Assembly (NCBI RefSeq): GCF_902833225.1
Contig: NZ_CADFEI010000024.1
Span: 28,609-92,608, forward strand
DNA from: Burkholderia sp. BCC1644
GTDB taxonomy: Bacteria; Pseudomonadota; Gammaproteobacteria; Burkholderiales; Burkholderiaceae
Direction of reading: 5' to 3'
DNA: 64,000 bases
The notes below the pieces were generated by a model. That model was not told where the DNA came from and did no database searches. It saw only the letters and a list, made by a program, of their open reading frames with translations. Each line of letters begins with the position of its first letter. Positions within the stretch are counted from its first letter, which is position 1. Of this stretch, positions 36,083-44,144 are shown one piece after another. The position numbers and the translations under genes are program-made.

Positions 36083-37068
36083 CGCAAACCGTTCAGGCGC
36101 AAATCGCCTACTTCGGCAAGATTCCGTCGCGCGGCGACTTCGTCAAGAGCGCGCACAATCCGCAGCTGCTGCAGACGCTCGACCGCTGGATCGCGCAGGC
36201 GCTCGAGCTGCTCGCGGAAGATCCGCGCTGGAAGATCGTCTACGAGGATGCGAAGCCGATGCATTTCGCGTTCCTCGGCTCGCGCAGCAAGCTCGCGATC
36301 GCGGGCCACATGGTCGCGAGCCACGACGTATCGATGCGCCGCTTCCCGTTCCTCGGCGCAACCGCGCTCGAGGTCGACCGGCCGCTCGCGTTCCTCGCGC
36401 GCAGCCCGCTCGCGTTCGCACGGCTGTGGTCGCGCGTCGCCACGCAGATCCCGCCGCTGCTCGGCAAGGACGAGCCGCCCGGCGCGCTGCAGGCGCTCGG
36501 CGACACGCAGGTGCCGATCGACGTCGGCGGCCCCGGCACGTCGCATGACGGCACCTTCAACGATTTCGTCGAACACCAGTCGCTGTACGGCCTCCAGGAG
36601 ATGCTGCTCGAAAGCGGTCATCCGGTGCGGCTGCGCGGCGCGATGCTCGCGCTCGGATCGCTGCTGCGGCCGGTGATGCAGAGCGGCTCGTCGCACATCG
36701 AACGCGGCCTCACGCTGCCGCTGCCGGTCGATCCGTTCTACCGCAGCCTCGTCGCCGCGTTCTGGCTCGAACTGATCGCGCCGTTCGTCGCGCAGGCCGA
36801 CTTCGAGCTCGCGATCTTCATCGGCACGATCGCCGAGCGCGAACGGCTGGTCATCGGCTTCAACGGCGCGTCGGCCAAGACGCTGCTGAGCGTGGTCGAC
36901 CCGCAGACCTACGCCGCCCACAACATCGACATCGACGATCCCGAGTGGATCGACGCCCATGCGCAAAACGATCAGCAGATCAGCAAGCTCGTCAGCTACC
37001 TCGACCAACCGCAACTCTCGCTGCGCGTCGCCATCGACGCGTTCCGCGAAGCGTTCATCGGAGGCTGA
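36079..37068 (+). CDS. tagF: T6SS-associated protein TagF
   Basis: This 329-residue cytosolic protein has the TagF/SciT N-terminal signature 'AYFGKIPSRGDFVKS' and the 'RRFPFLGATALE' motif of the family. In Pseudomonas, TagF represses the secretion system post-translationally by binding Fha. No Fha/PppA/PpkA genes are in this cluster, so it may act on another partner here. Its ATG overlaps the tssM stop by four bases, so the two are translationally coupled. The OmpA-like gene follows four bases after its stop. Confidence 0.93.
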   Translation: MTQTVQAQIAYFGKIPSRGDFVKSAHNPQLLQTLDRWIAQALELLAEDPRWKIVYEDAKPMHFAFLGSRSKLAIAGHMVASHDVSMRRFPFLGATALEVDRPLAFLARSPLAFARLWSRVATQIPPLLGKDEPPGALQALGDTQVPIDVGGPGTSHDGTFNDFVEHQSLYGLQEMLLESGHPVRLRGAMLALGSLLRPVMQSGSSHIERGLTLPLPVDPFYRSLVAAFWLELIAPFVAQADFELAIFIGTIAERERLVIGFNGASAKTLLSVVDPQTYAAHNIDIDDPEWIDAHAQNDQQISKLVSYLDQPQLSLRVAIDAFREAFIGG

Positions 37069-37072
37069 CGGG

Positions 37073-38023
37073 ATGCATCGCACGATTCACGCCCGGCGCA
37101 CCCGTTTTTCGGTCGCCCTCTCGCCCGCGCTCGCCGCCCTCTTCGCCGCCGGCCTCGTCGCCAGCGGCGCGGCCTTCGCGCAGAACACCGGCGCCACCGT
37201 CACGCCGGTCGGCAACGGCACGGTCGCCACGACCGCGCTGCCGTCGTCGAACCCGAACGCCGGCGCCGCATCCGGCACGGTGGTGCACGGCACGGCCGGC
37301 ACGGTCACGCCGCCGCCCGCGAACGCGACGCCCGGCCAGGTGGTCGTCGGCGGCAAGGTGCCCGACGAGGCGACCAAGGCCGCCGTGCTGCAGAAACTGC
37401 GCGATACCTACGGCGCGACGAACGTCGTCGACCAGATCGAGGTCGGCGACGTCGCGACGCCCCCGAACTGGAGCGCCAACGTGCAGAAGCTGCTCGGCGC
37501 GCAGCTCAAGCAGATCAGCAAGGGCCAGTTGAAGATCAACGGCACGCAGATCGAGATGAAGGGCGAGGTGCACAACGAAGCGCAGCGCCAGCAGCTCGCC
37601 AGCGACATGGCGAACACGCTGAACCCGACGTACACGATCAGGAACGGGCTGCGCGTGTCGGCGTCCGAACAGGGCGTGCTCGACCAGACGCTCGCGAACC
37701 GGACGATCGAGTTCGAGACCGGCAGCGCCACGCTGACGCCGCAGGGCCGGCTGATCCTCGACCAGATGGCGACCGCGCTCGCGAAGATGCAGAACCGCAC
37801 GGTCGACATCATCGGCCACACCGACAACTCGGGGAACCGGACGTCGAACATCGCGCTGAGCCAGGCGCGCGCGGACGCGGTGAAGGGTTACCTGATCACG
37901 AAGAGCATTCCGCCGCAGCAGATGACGACGACGGGCGTCGGGCCGGATCAGCCGATCGCGCCGAATGACACGGCGGATGGACGGGCGCGGAATCGGCGGA
38001 TCGAGTTCCGGGTGGGGCAGTAA
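37073..38023 (+). CDS. OmpA/BON-domain peptidoglycan-binding protein of the T6SS
   Basis: This 316-residue protein has a signal peptide (about 1-36, ending ASGAAFA). A Gly/Thr/Ala-rich linker follows, then a BON-like domain with 'PDEATKAAVLQKLRDTYGAT' (about 85-185). The C-terminal OmpA domain has 'TIEFETGSATLTPQGRLILD' and 'TVDIIGHTDNSGNRTSNIAL', then 'GRARNRRIEFRV'. The OmpA domain binds peptidoglycan and probably anchors the secretion complex to the wall. Burkholderia genes of this kind have been called tagN, but I leave the symbol open. It is the last gene of the tagX-tssM-tagF arm and ends at a strong terminator. Confidence 0.88.
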   Translation: MHRTIHARRTRFSVALSPALAALFAAGLVASGAAFAQNTGATVTPVGNGTVATTALPSSNPNAGAASGTVVHGTAGTVTPPPANATPGQVVVGGKVPDEATKAAVLQKLRDTYGATNVVDQIEVGDVATPPNWSANVQKLLGAQLKQISKGQLKINGTQIEMKGEVHNEAQRQQLASDMANTLNPTYTIRNGLRVSASEQGVLDQTLANRTIEFETGSATLTPQGRLILDQMATALAKMQNRTVDIIGHTDNSGNRTSNIALSQARADAVKGYLITKSIPPQQMTTTGVGPDQPIAPNDTADGRARNRRIEFRVGQ

Positions 38024-38066
38024 GACCTGCGGCCGGCTCATCGCGAGCTGGCGGGCGATCCGATGC

Positions 38067-38098
38067 GGGCGGCGACAGGCATGTCGCCGCCCGTTTTT
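38067..38098 (+). terminator. Intrinsic terminator after the OmpA-like gene
   Basis: An 11-bp stem GGGCGGCGACA/TGTCGCCGCCC with a GGCA loop is followed by GTTTTT. It ends the tagX-tssM-tagF-ompA transcript. Confidence 0.92.
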
Positions 38099-38117
38099 CA
38101 TGGGCGGCTATCGACAG

Positions 38118-40400
38118 TCAATGAATGGGAGGCGTCGCGCCCCCCTTGTAACTCTTCGCCCATTCCTGGCTCTGCTTGGCAGCCTGGTCGATGCGGGCGG
38201 CGACGCGATCGTCTTTCTGGCGTTGCTTCGCCTCCTTGGCTAGATCGCTCGAACCGAATTCGTCCTTGTCCCGCGTGCGGAAGTACAGCGACGGTGCCAG
38301 CACATGGTCTTGCCAGCTCGTCAGCAACGTGTCGTGGACGAGCATGTCGAACAGCGCCATCACGTCCGGCGGAAGCGGGTGCTTGCCTTCGATCCCTTCT
38401 TTCCAGGCCGACACGAGTTCCATCTGGGGTTCGGGCAGCATGGCTGCTTCGACGGCGTCCGCGCTTGCCTTGTTGTTCGAATCCCACGAGTCCGGCATGT
38501 TCCGGATTCGTTCTGCGGATTTCTTCAGGCCGTCCTGGTAGGACGCGTTACGCAGCATCTTTTCCGACTCCTTGTGAAGGCGCTCCCACACGGTCGTGTA
38601 GTCCTTTGGCGCTTCCGCGATCAGCTTCTCGTAGCGCTTTTGTGCCGCATCGCTGGCCGCCTTCATCCCCCGCAGCTTCGCCTGATCGGCCGGGCTGCGG
38701 CTCGCCAGCATGCTCATGTTGATGCCCTGCCGCTGCAGTTCCCAGTCGAGCTGCGATTTCGCCGTCTTGCGCTGCAGATCGGCGTCGGTCATGTTGCGCT
38801 TCCAGTCGGCGACCGGGTCGGACATCGTGCGTTGGAACTCGGGATCGAGGTAGCGGACCGCGATCCAACGCATGAATACTTTCGAATGTGCAACAAAATC
38901 GACGCCGGCCGCACGAGGAACCAGTGCGGTATATGCGTCGACGAGCTTCTTGATACGGTATTGCTTGCCGTCGCAGCTGATAGGTTGCGCTATCGTGAAC
39001 CTGTCGAACGTATCGTTCTTGTAGAGATAGAGATCCTCCATCGTATCCATGACCGCGCCAGCCTTTAGCGCCTCCATCAGCATGTCGCGCAAAGGTATCC
39101 GCATCAGTTCGGCATTCAAGCCGAGCGAACCATTTGGAGCACCACCCACGACGTCGCAACTCGTGCCCGGGTAGAGAAACTGTTCCCCACGGGTTTTCTC
39201 AAGACTGTCGAGACGCTGATAGAAGCGCATCTCATGCGCTGCGGCAAAATGGACACAGCGCTCCACGCTGGCAGGAATGCCGAGAGGGCGATCCTTATAG
39301 CTGGTCTTGATCATTCCAAGATACGGCACCATGCCGATCAGTTCGCCAGCCTCCTCCGACATGACTGACGAAACGGCGTCGAGCAGACCGACGAATTTGA
39401 TCTGAATCGATACACCGTCAATTGCGAGATCCGTATCGTCCCTGCGCTTGTATTTCTGTGCCAGATCATTGATGAACGCGCGTGCGAGCACACATCCACG
39501 GTCCGCGCCAAACACCGATACCTCAATGACGCGAACTTTTGACATATGCGCCTTGACGGCTTTGTACGCAGCTTCGAACTGGTCCTTGGCTGCGATCAAT
39601 CGGGTATCGACACCCGTTCCGAAGGCTTCAGCCATGACGGAATTGTCGCGCACGATCGGCACGTTCTCCATTGCAATGCCAACGAAAAGGCTGCGTGCAA
39701 CCGCCCACGCTGCCTTCATGGGGGTTCCCTTGACATTGTTCTTGAAGTCATTCTTGGCGTTGCGCCACAGCAGCGTTCCTGTAGCCTTGGTCCGTTCCCA
39801 GTATCGTTCAGGCGATGCATTCAATACATTCATGACACGCCGCGCCTGAGCAGGAATGTGCTCGATATCCTTCCTGAGGTCCTCGAACGCCTTCTCGATT
39901 GGTCGAAGCGAAAAATCCCCTTCGAGGAACTGCTTCTTCACGTTGTCGACACGCTTTTTCACACTGGCCTGTTTGATCGACGTATCGACACGCGTGAATG
40001 ACTGGCCGACCGCCGTCGCGGCGCTCTGCGCCTTCTTGGCCGCCATCTTCGCAGCCGCCACACCAGCATTGACCCAAGCGTTGGACTTGGCTGACTCGTT
40101 CAGCGGCGTGCCCAATCCCGAATAATAGAAGCGGTACCAGAACTGATTGACCGGCCGACGCGAATCGTCGTTATCGCGATGAGCCTCCCACAAACGACAG
40201 ATATTCGAGTACCGGGAACTTGCCTTGTCGTCGAGATCGGCATTTCGGCCAAACGCGTCAAAGAAGAAACCCATGCGAATCGTCGCCCCGCAAGGCATGC
40301 AATCCCCCTTCGGATAGAGGTTCGCGTTCCGGGAAGTTACTTGCGCATACACCGACATCGGTGTTGCGTCGTCCGGGTCAAGCTTGATTTTCTCAGCCAT
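38118..40400 (-). CDS. Tle1-like DUF2235 T6SS effector with Ser-to-Asp change in the nucleophile elbow
   Basis: This 760-residue protein has an N-terminal 'GFFFDAFGRNADLDD' (about 44-58) and an alpha/beta-hydrolase region with 'EVSVFGADRGCVLARAF' (293-309). It then has 'KFVGLLDAVSSV' (Asp341) and 'VERCVHFAAAHEMRFYQRLD' (His384/His389), which is the DUF2235/Tle1 phospholipase pattern. Tle1 enzymes use Ser in GFSRG; here the motif is GADRG with Asp300, and no other GxSxG is present. Either the enzyme is inactive, works differently, or toxicity lies in the Lys/Ala-rich C-terminal 350 residues. Base composition is less GC-rich than the core genes. It is the last gene of the vgrG module, and its ATG overlaps the preceding lipoprotein stop by eight bases. 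Confidence 0.82.
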   Translation of the reverse strand: MAEKIKLDPDDATPMSVYAQVTSRNANLYPKGDCMPCGATIRMGFFFDAFGRNADLDDKASSRYSNICRLWEAHRDNDDSRRPVNQFWYRFYYSGLGTPLNESAKSNAWVNAGVAAAKMAAKKAQSAATAVGQSFTRVDTSIKQASVKKRVDNVKKQFLEGDFSLRPIEKAFEDLRKDIEHIPAQARRVMNVLNASPERYWERTKATGTLLWRNAKNDFKNNVKGTPMKAAWAVARSLFVGIAMENVPIVRDNSVMAEAFGTGVDTRLIAAKDQFEAAYKAVKAHMSKVRVIEVSVFGADRGCVLARAFINDLAQKYKRRDDTDLAIDGVSIQIKFVGLLDAVSSVMSEEAGELIGMVPYLGMIKTSYKDRPLGIPASVERCVHFAAAHEMRFYQRLDSLEKTRGEQFLYPGTSCDVVGGAPNGSLGLNAELMRIPLRDMLMEALKAGAVMDTMEDLYLYKNDTFDRFTIAQPISCDGKQYRIKKLVDAYTALVPRAAGVDFVAHSKVFMRWIAVRYLDPEFQRTMSDPVADWKRNMTDADLQRKTAKSQLDWELQRQGINMSMLASRSPADQAKLRGMKAASDAAQKRYEKLIAEAPKDYTTVWERLHKESEKMLRNASYQDGLKKSAERIRNMPDSWDSNNKASADAVEAAMLPEPQMELVSAWKEGIEGKHPLPPDVMALFDMLVHDTLLTSWQDHVLAPSLYFRTRDKDEFGSSDLAKEAKQRQKDDRVAARIDQAAKQSQEWAKSYKGGATPPIH

Positions 40401-41241
40401 GCGGTTTCTCCTCTACGCGAGGTTGCGGCAGCAAGCCGTCAGCGATTGCCGGCACGGCCACCGGCTTGAACTTGCCGTTCGTCAACGCCAGCCGCAGGTT
40501 GCTCGGCAGCGACTGCGCCCATTTCGCGAAGGTTCCGGGTTGACCTGCAGCGGCCTGCAAGACACGTTGAGCGTCTGGATGTGTATCGAACCGGCTGTTA
40601 ACGAGCAGACTCATGTATGTGTACTGCTCCAGATCATCACTGTCGGTCAGACGGTATTTCAACCACGCCGACGCTACGACACGAGCAATACGTCGAAACT
40701 GCTGATCCTCGCGCTCGTCATATCGCTTGTCCAGTTGCGTCTGGTACTGCTTCGCCCACCTCACGACATCGACGATGGGCAGTCGCGCGTCGTCAAGCAT
40801 CTTGCCGGGAAACTCAAACTCGACGTGCCGGTCCGGAAAGAAATGCACTTCGAGAATCCGCGACCCCACATCGTCAGGCGACTTGGACTGCGGCATCGAC
40901 ACTTTCGTCTCGGCATGGAACATCTGCTTGTTCCCTTTGTGCCATTGGTCGACATCGTAGTAATTCCATTTGACGACAAATTCCGTGCCCTTCAGCTTGT
41001 AGCAACATTTGACACTACCGCCCCCCGCGCCCGGCGGGTCGTCCCCCCCGCCGCTCGCCGTATTTCCAAACGTGTCAGCGATCGTGAAGCCGCTCATGTT
41101 GTACGGCAGATAATTGCGGCCAATAACCGAAATCCCGCTGTAGGTCGGCTCAGACTTCCCGCATGCGGTCACGGCCACCACGAGCAAGCCCCCTGCCAGA
41201 ACACGACGTACCAGACTCGACAATCTCATTGCTCTACTCAT
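40393..41241 (-). CDS. DUF3304 lipoprotein, copy 1 (probable effector immunity)
   Basis: This 282-residue protein has a lipoprotein signal ending VVAVTACGKSE. The mature protein begins with 'YSGISVIGRNYLPYNMSGFT'. It carries 'KCCYKLKGTEFVVKWNYYD' and 'RILEVHFFPDRHVEFEFPG', the DUF3304 core, then a helical region with 'FRRIARVVASAWLKYRLTD'. Immunity proteins of Tle1-type lipases are periplasmic and often lie next to the effector in several copies. Its stop overlaps the effector start (ATGGCTGA), which supports a cognate pair. The ATG follows AAAGGAAACATCA. An in-frame extension upstream was rejected because it lacks a signal peptide. Confidence 0.82.
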   Translation of the reverse strand: MSRAMRLSSLVRRVLAGGLLVVAVTACGKSEPTYSGISVIGRNYLPYNMSGFTIADTFGNTASGGGDDPPGAGGGSVKCCYKLKGTEFVVKWNYYDVDQWHKGNKQMFHAETKVSMPQSKSPDDVGSRILEVHFFPDRHVEFEFPGKMLDDARLPIVDVVRWAKQYQTQLDKRYDEREDQQFRRIARVVASAWLKYRLTDSDDLEQYTYMSLLVNSRFDTHPDAQRVLQAAAGQPGTFAKWAQSLPSNLRLALTNGKFKPVAVPAIADGLLPQPRVEEKPHG

Positions 41242-41427
41242 TGATGTTTCCTTTCTGAACCGCGCCCGGCACGTCATACAGGCATCGACCGCAATCATCC
41301 GAATGCTCTTGGCGACACAGACCACCAAATGCGCCGCGCATATTTCCGTCGTCGCGTACCCATCTCGCACCGACGTCCACGTTTCATCAATCCTTCCCGT
41401 CCACATCGCAAATCGCATCCGACACGA
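41242..41427 (-). other. Spacer between lipoprotein copies 1 and 2 with possible DUF4123 remnant
   Basis: This 186-base gap interrupts an otherwise tightly overlapping gene run. At 41401-41419 it matches 17 of 19 bases of the 3' part of the DUF4123 gene (43137-43155). No complete gene is visible. Confidence 0.4.
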
Positions 41428-42285
41428 TCATCCACGTGGCGGTGGCAACAAACCACCGGATATCGCCGGCACAGCAACCGCTTCGAACGCGTCGTTCGAC
41501 AATGCGGACAACACGCTCTTCGGTAGCGATTGCATCGACTTCGCAAACGTACCGGGCTTGCCGGCAGCCGTCTGCAGCAGGCGCTGAACCTCGGGATGCG
41601 CATCGAATCGGTTGTTCACGAGCAAGGCGTAATACGTGTACTGCTCGAGATCGCTTCGATCGGTCAGGCGGTATTTCAGCCACGCACCGGCGACAACGCG
41701 AGCAATACGCCGATGCGACTGCCCGTCGGTGTCGTGAAACTTCTCGTCGAGCCTCGCCTGATAGCAAGCGGCCATCCATCGAGAAACGTCGACAATCGGA
41801 ACACGCGAATCGTCCAGAAGTTCACCCGGGAACTGCAGCTCGACGTGACGATCGGGATAGAAATGCACTTCGAGAACCCGGCCGCCGACTTCCTCGGGAA
41901 TCGCCGCAAGCGGCATCGCGACTTTTGTCTCGCTCTGCTGCATGTGCGGGTCCTGCATCGTCCACTGATCTGCGTCGTAGTACTTCCACCTGACCGTAAA
42001 TTCCGTCCCCTTCAGCTTGTAGCAGCATGTCACGCTCCCGCCACCCGCACCCGGCGGATCATCACCGCCGCCACTCGCCTTGTTCCCGTACGCGTCGGTA
42101 ATGGTAAAGCCGCTCATGTTGTACGGCAGATAATTCCGGCCCATGACCGAAATCCCGCCATAGGAGGGCTCCGACTTGCCGCACGCCGTCACAGCCGTGA
42201 ACAACAGGCAAGCCAACGCCGTCCTGCGTGCGATGTCGACGCGCGCCAGACCGCGCCCCGGATCGAACCCGCCCGACTCAGCCAT
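41428..42285 (-). CDS. DUF3304 lipoprotein, copy 2
   Basis: This 285-residue paralogue of copies 1 and 3 has signal sequence 'ALACLLFTAVTACGKSE' and core motifs 'VTCCYKLKGTEFTVRWKYYD' and 'RVLEVHFYPDRHVELQFPG'. It has an unusually long, polar leader before the hydrophobic segment (MAESGGFDPGRGLARVDIAR), not seen in copies 1 and 3. Its first residues, MAE, equal those of the effector. The C-terminal part is almost identical at DNA level to copy 3 over 88 bases. It ends shorter (LLPPPRG) than the other copies. Its start overlaps the copy 3 stop by eight bases (ATGGCTGA). Confidence 0.82.
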   Translation of the reverse strand: MAESGGFDPGRGLARVDIARRTALACLLFTAVTACGKSEPSYGGISVMGRNYLPYNMSGFTITDAYGNKASGGGDDPPGAGGGSVTCCYKLKGTEFTVRWKYYDADQWTMQDPHMQQSETKVAMPLAAIPEEVGGRVLEVHFYPDRHVELQFPGELLDDSRVPIVDVSRWMAACYQARLDEKFHDTDGQSHRRIARVVAGAWLKYRLTDRSDLEQYTYYALLVNNRFDAHPEVQRLLQTAAGKPGTFAKSMQSLPKSVLSALSNDAFEAVAVPAISGGLLPPPRG

Positions 42286-43105
42286 GCCGCACCTCCGGCA
42301 CACGCGGCGGCGGCAGTAACCCGTCCTCAATCACCGGGACAACCACCGGCTCGAAGCTATCGCTCGCCAGCGCCGACTGCACGCTCTTAGGCAGAGACGG
42401 CATCGACTTCGCAAACGTACCCGGCTTGCCGGCAGCCGTCTGCAGCAGGCGCTGAACCTCGGGATGCGCATCGAATCGGTTGTTCACAAGCAAGTCGTAG
42501 TAAGCGTACTGCTCCAGATCATCGAGATCCGTGAGTCGGTATTTCAGCCATGCCGTTGCTACGACACGAACGATGCGTCGAAACTGCTGATCTTCGCGTT
42601 CGTCGTACCGCTTGTTCAACTGATCCTGATAGCGGCTGGACATCCAGCGCGACACATCGACCATCGGAATGCGCGATGCATCCGCCAGCGCACCGGGAAA
42701 TTGCAGCTCGACGTGACGATCCGGGTAAAAGTGCACTTCTAGAATTCGGTCACCGATCTTTTCCGGAATCTGGGCCGACGACATCACGGCCCTTGCCTCG
42801 GCATGAAGCGTTTCCTCGTTGCCTTTGTGCCACTGGTCGACGTCGACATAGTTCCATTTGACCGTGAACTCGGTACCCTGGAGCTTGTAGCAACAAGTCA
42901 CCCCGCCTCCGCCACCCGGCAAGCTATTCCCACCACCCGCCTTGTTTCCGTAAGCATCGGCGATCGTAAATCCATCCAGGTTGTACGGCAGATAGTTGTG
43001 AGCGATCACCGAAATCCCGCCATACACCGGCTCCGACTTGCCACACGCACTCAAGCTCGAAGCCACCGCAAGCAGGCTCACCGCCACCCCGGACCTACGC
43101 CACAT
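42278..43105 (-). CDS. DUF3304 lipoprotein, copy 3
   Basis: This 275-residue protein has lipobox 'SLLAVASSLSACGKSE', N-terminal 'YGGISVIAHNYLPYNLDGFT', 'VTCCYKLQGTEFTVKWNYVD' and 'RILEVHFYPDRHVELQFPG'. The glycine loop is shorter than in the other two copies (GGGNSLPGGGGGVT). It is the first lipoprotein after the DUF4123 gene. Its ATG overlaps the DUF4123 stop by 11 bases, so its synthesis is coupled to that of the adaptor. Like the other copies it is presumed to protect against the effector in the periplasm; immunity is inferred from position only. Confidence 0.82.
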   Translation of the reverse strand: MWRRSGVAVSLLAVASSLSACGKSEPVYGGISVIAHNYLPYNLDGFTIADAYGNKAGGGNSLPGGGGGVTCCYKLQGTEFTVKWNYVDVDQWHKGNEETLHAEARAVMSSAQIPEKIGDRILEVHFYPDRHVELQFPGALADASRIPMVDVSRWMSSRYQDQLNKRYDEREDQQFRRIVRVVATAWLKYRLTDLDDLEQYAYYDLLVNNRFDAHPEVQRLLQTAAGKPGTFAKSMPSLPKSVQSALASDSFEPVVVPVIEDGLLPPPRVPEVRHG

Positions 43106-44144
43106 CACCACGCGCCTCCAGCAACGCGCGCTCGTGCGCATCGCGAATCGCATCCCAGGTGGCATCGTCGATCGATGCCAGCGCCGCATCGACGCTCGTT
43201 TCTCCGCGCGACGCGGCTTCCAGGCGCGACTTCACGGCCGGATGTTCGTCGAACCGCGGCGCGACCTGCACGCCGGTCACGACATAACAGAGCAGCCCGA
43301 CCTCGTCGACGATCCCGTGCGCCGCCGCACGATCGAGCTGCCCGACGACCTGGTCGTGAAGCTGCACATCGGACAGGTGATCGACCGCCGCCGCCATCGT
43401 CTCCCGAAACTTCAGCACGAGCTTGTCCGGATACCCGAGCTCGATCAGCTGCTCATGCTGCCGTTCGCTCAGGCCCGGCGCATCGCCCGCCGTCATTGCC
43501 CCTTCGATCGCCGGTGCATCGTTACGCCACACGACTTCGTCGAGCCGCCGGTCGCGATAGCGGATCTCGCCGAACGGCGCGACAAACTGCTGCGCCTGCG
43601 TGTCGCTCCACACCCGCCGAAGTCGCCCGAAAACATGGTTGTCGAAGAAAAACAGGTAGTACGCGCGACCGTTCGGCAGCGCGTACTTCACGTAACGGCG
43701 CAAATGCGCATCCAGCGCATCGAACGACCACGCCGAACACAACCACGTCACCGCATGCAGATCGACCGCGTCCAGCCACAGCTGGCGCAGCACACGATGC
43801 TGTTCGGCATCCCCGTCGTCGAGCACCTGACGGTCGAACGCGATCAGGTACGGCGCGATATCGGTATAGGCATCCAGCCCGGTGTCGGTCCAGAGCGACG
43901 CGTGGCGCAGGCCGCGCACGGCTGCGAGCTGCGTGTCGAGCTCCTGATACCCGCGCGTATCGACAAGCGCGTAAAGCCGCATCGCCCGGCCGTCGTCGGC
44001 CTTGCGCTCGAGCGCCGTCTTCAGCGTCTCCAGGAATGCCGGCCATTCAGGCTCGCGCGGATTCGGCGCGGCATCGACGATTTCGGCTGCGTCAGCGATA
44101 TCGTTCGGGACGACGGCGCCGTCTGTGTCGTTGACTTCGTCCAT
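43095..44144 (-). CDS. DUF4123 T6SS adaptor/chaperone
   Basis: This 349-residue cytosolic protein has the DUF4123 domain in its first half: 'RLYALVDTRGYQELDTQLAA', 'TDIAPYLIAFDR' and 'LRRYVKYALPNGRAYYLFFF' with 'FGRLRRVWSD'. Proteins of this family (Tap/TEC) bind a specific effector and the tip of VgrG to load the cargo. The C-terminal helical part probably recognises the effector. It lies directly after vgrG with a TGATG stop-start overlap and is followed by the lipoprotein and effector genes, which is the standard module order. The cargo is most likely the Tle1-like protein. Confidence 0.88.
   Translation of the reverse strand: MDEVNDTDGAVVPNDIADAAEIVDAAPNPREPEWPAFLETLKTALERKADDGRAMRLYALVDTRGYQELDTQLAAVRGLRHASLWTDTGLDAYTDIAPYLIAFDRQVLDDGDAEQHRVLRQLWLDAVDLHAVTWLCSAWSFDALDAHLRRYVKYALPNGRAYYLFFFDNHVFGRLRRVWSDTQAQQFVAPFGEIRYRDRRLDEVVWRNDAPAIEGAMTAGDAPGLSERQHEQLIELGYPDKLVLKFRETMAAAVDHLSDVQLHDQVVGQLDRAAAHGIVDEVGLLCYVVTGVQVAPRFDEHPAVKSRLEAASRGETSVDAALASIDDATWDAIRDAHERALLEARGDVA

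Noticed and set aside
41242..41418. N-terminal extension of lipoprotein copy 1
   Set aside because: It would bury the signal peptide behind 59 residues; the inner ATG has AAAGGA upstream and gives a proper lipoprotein signal.
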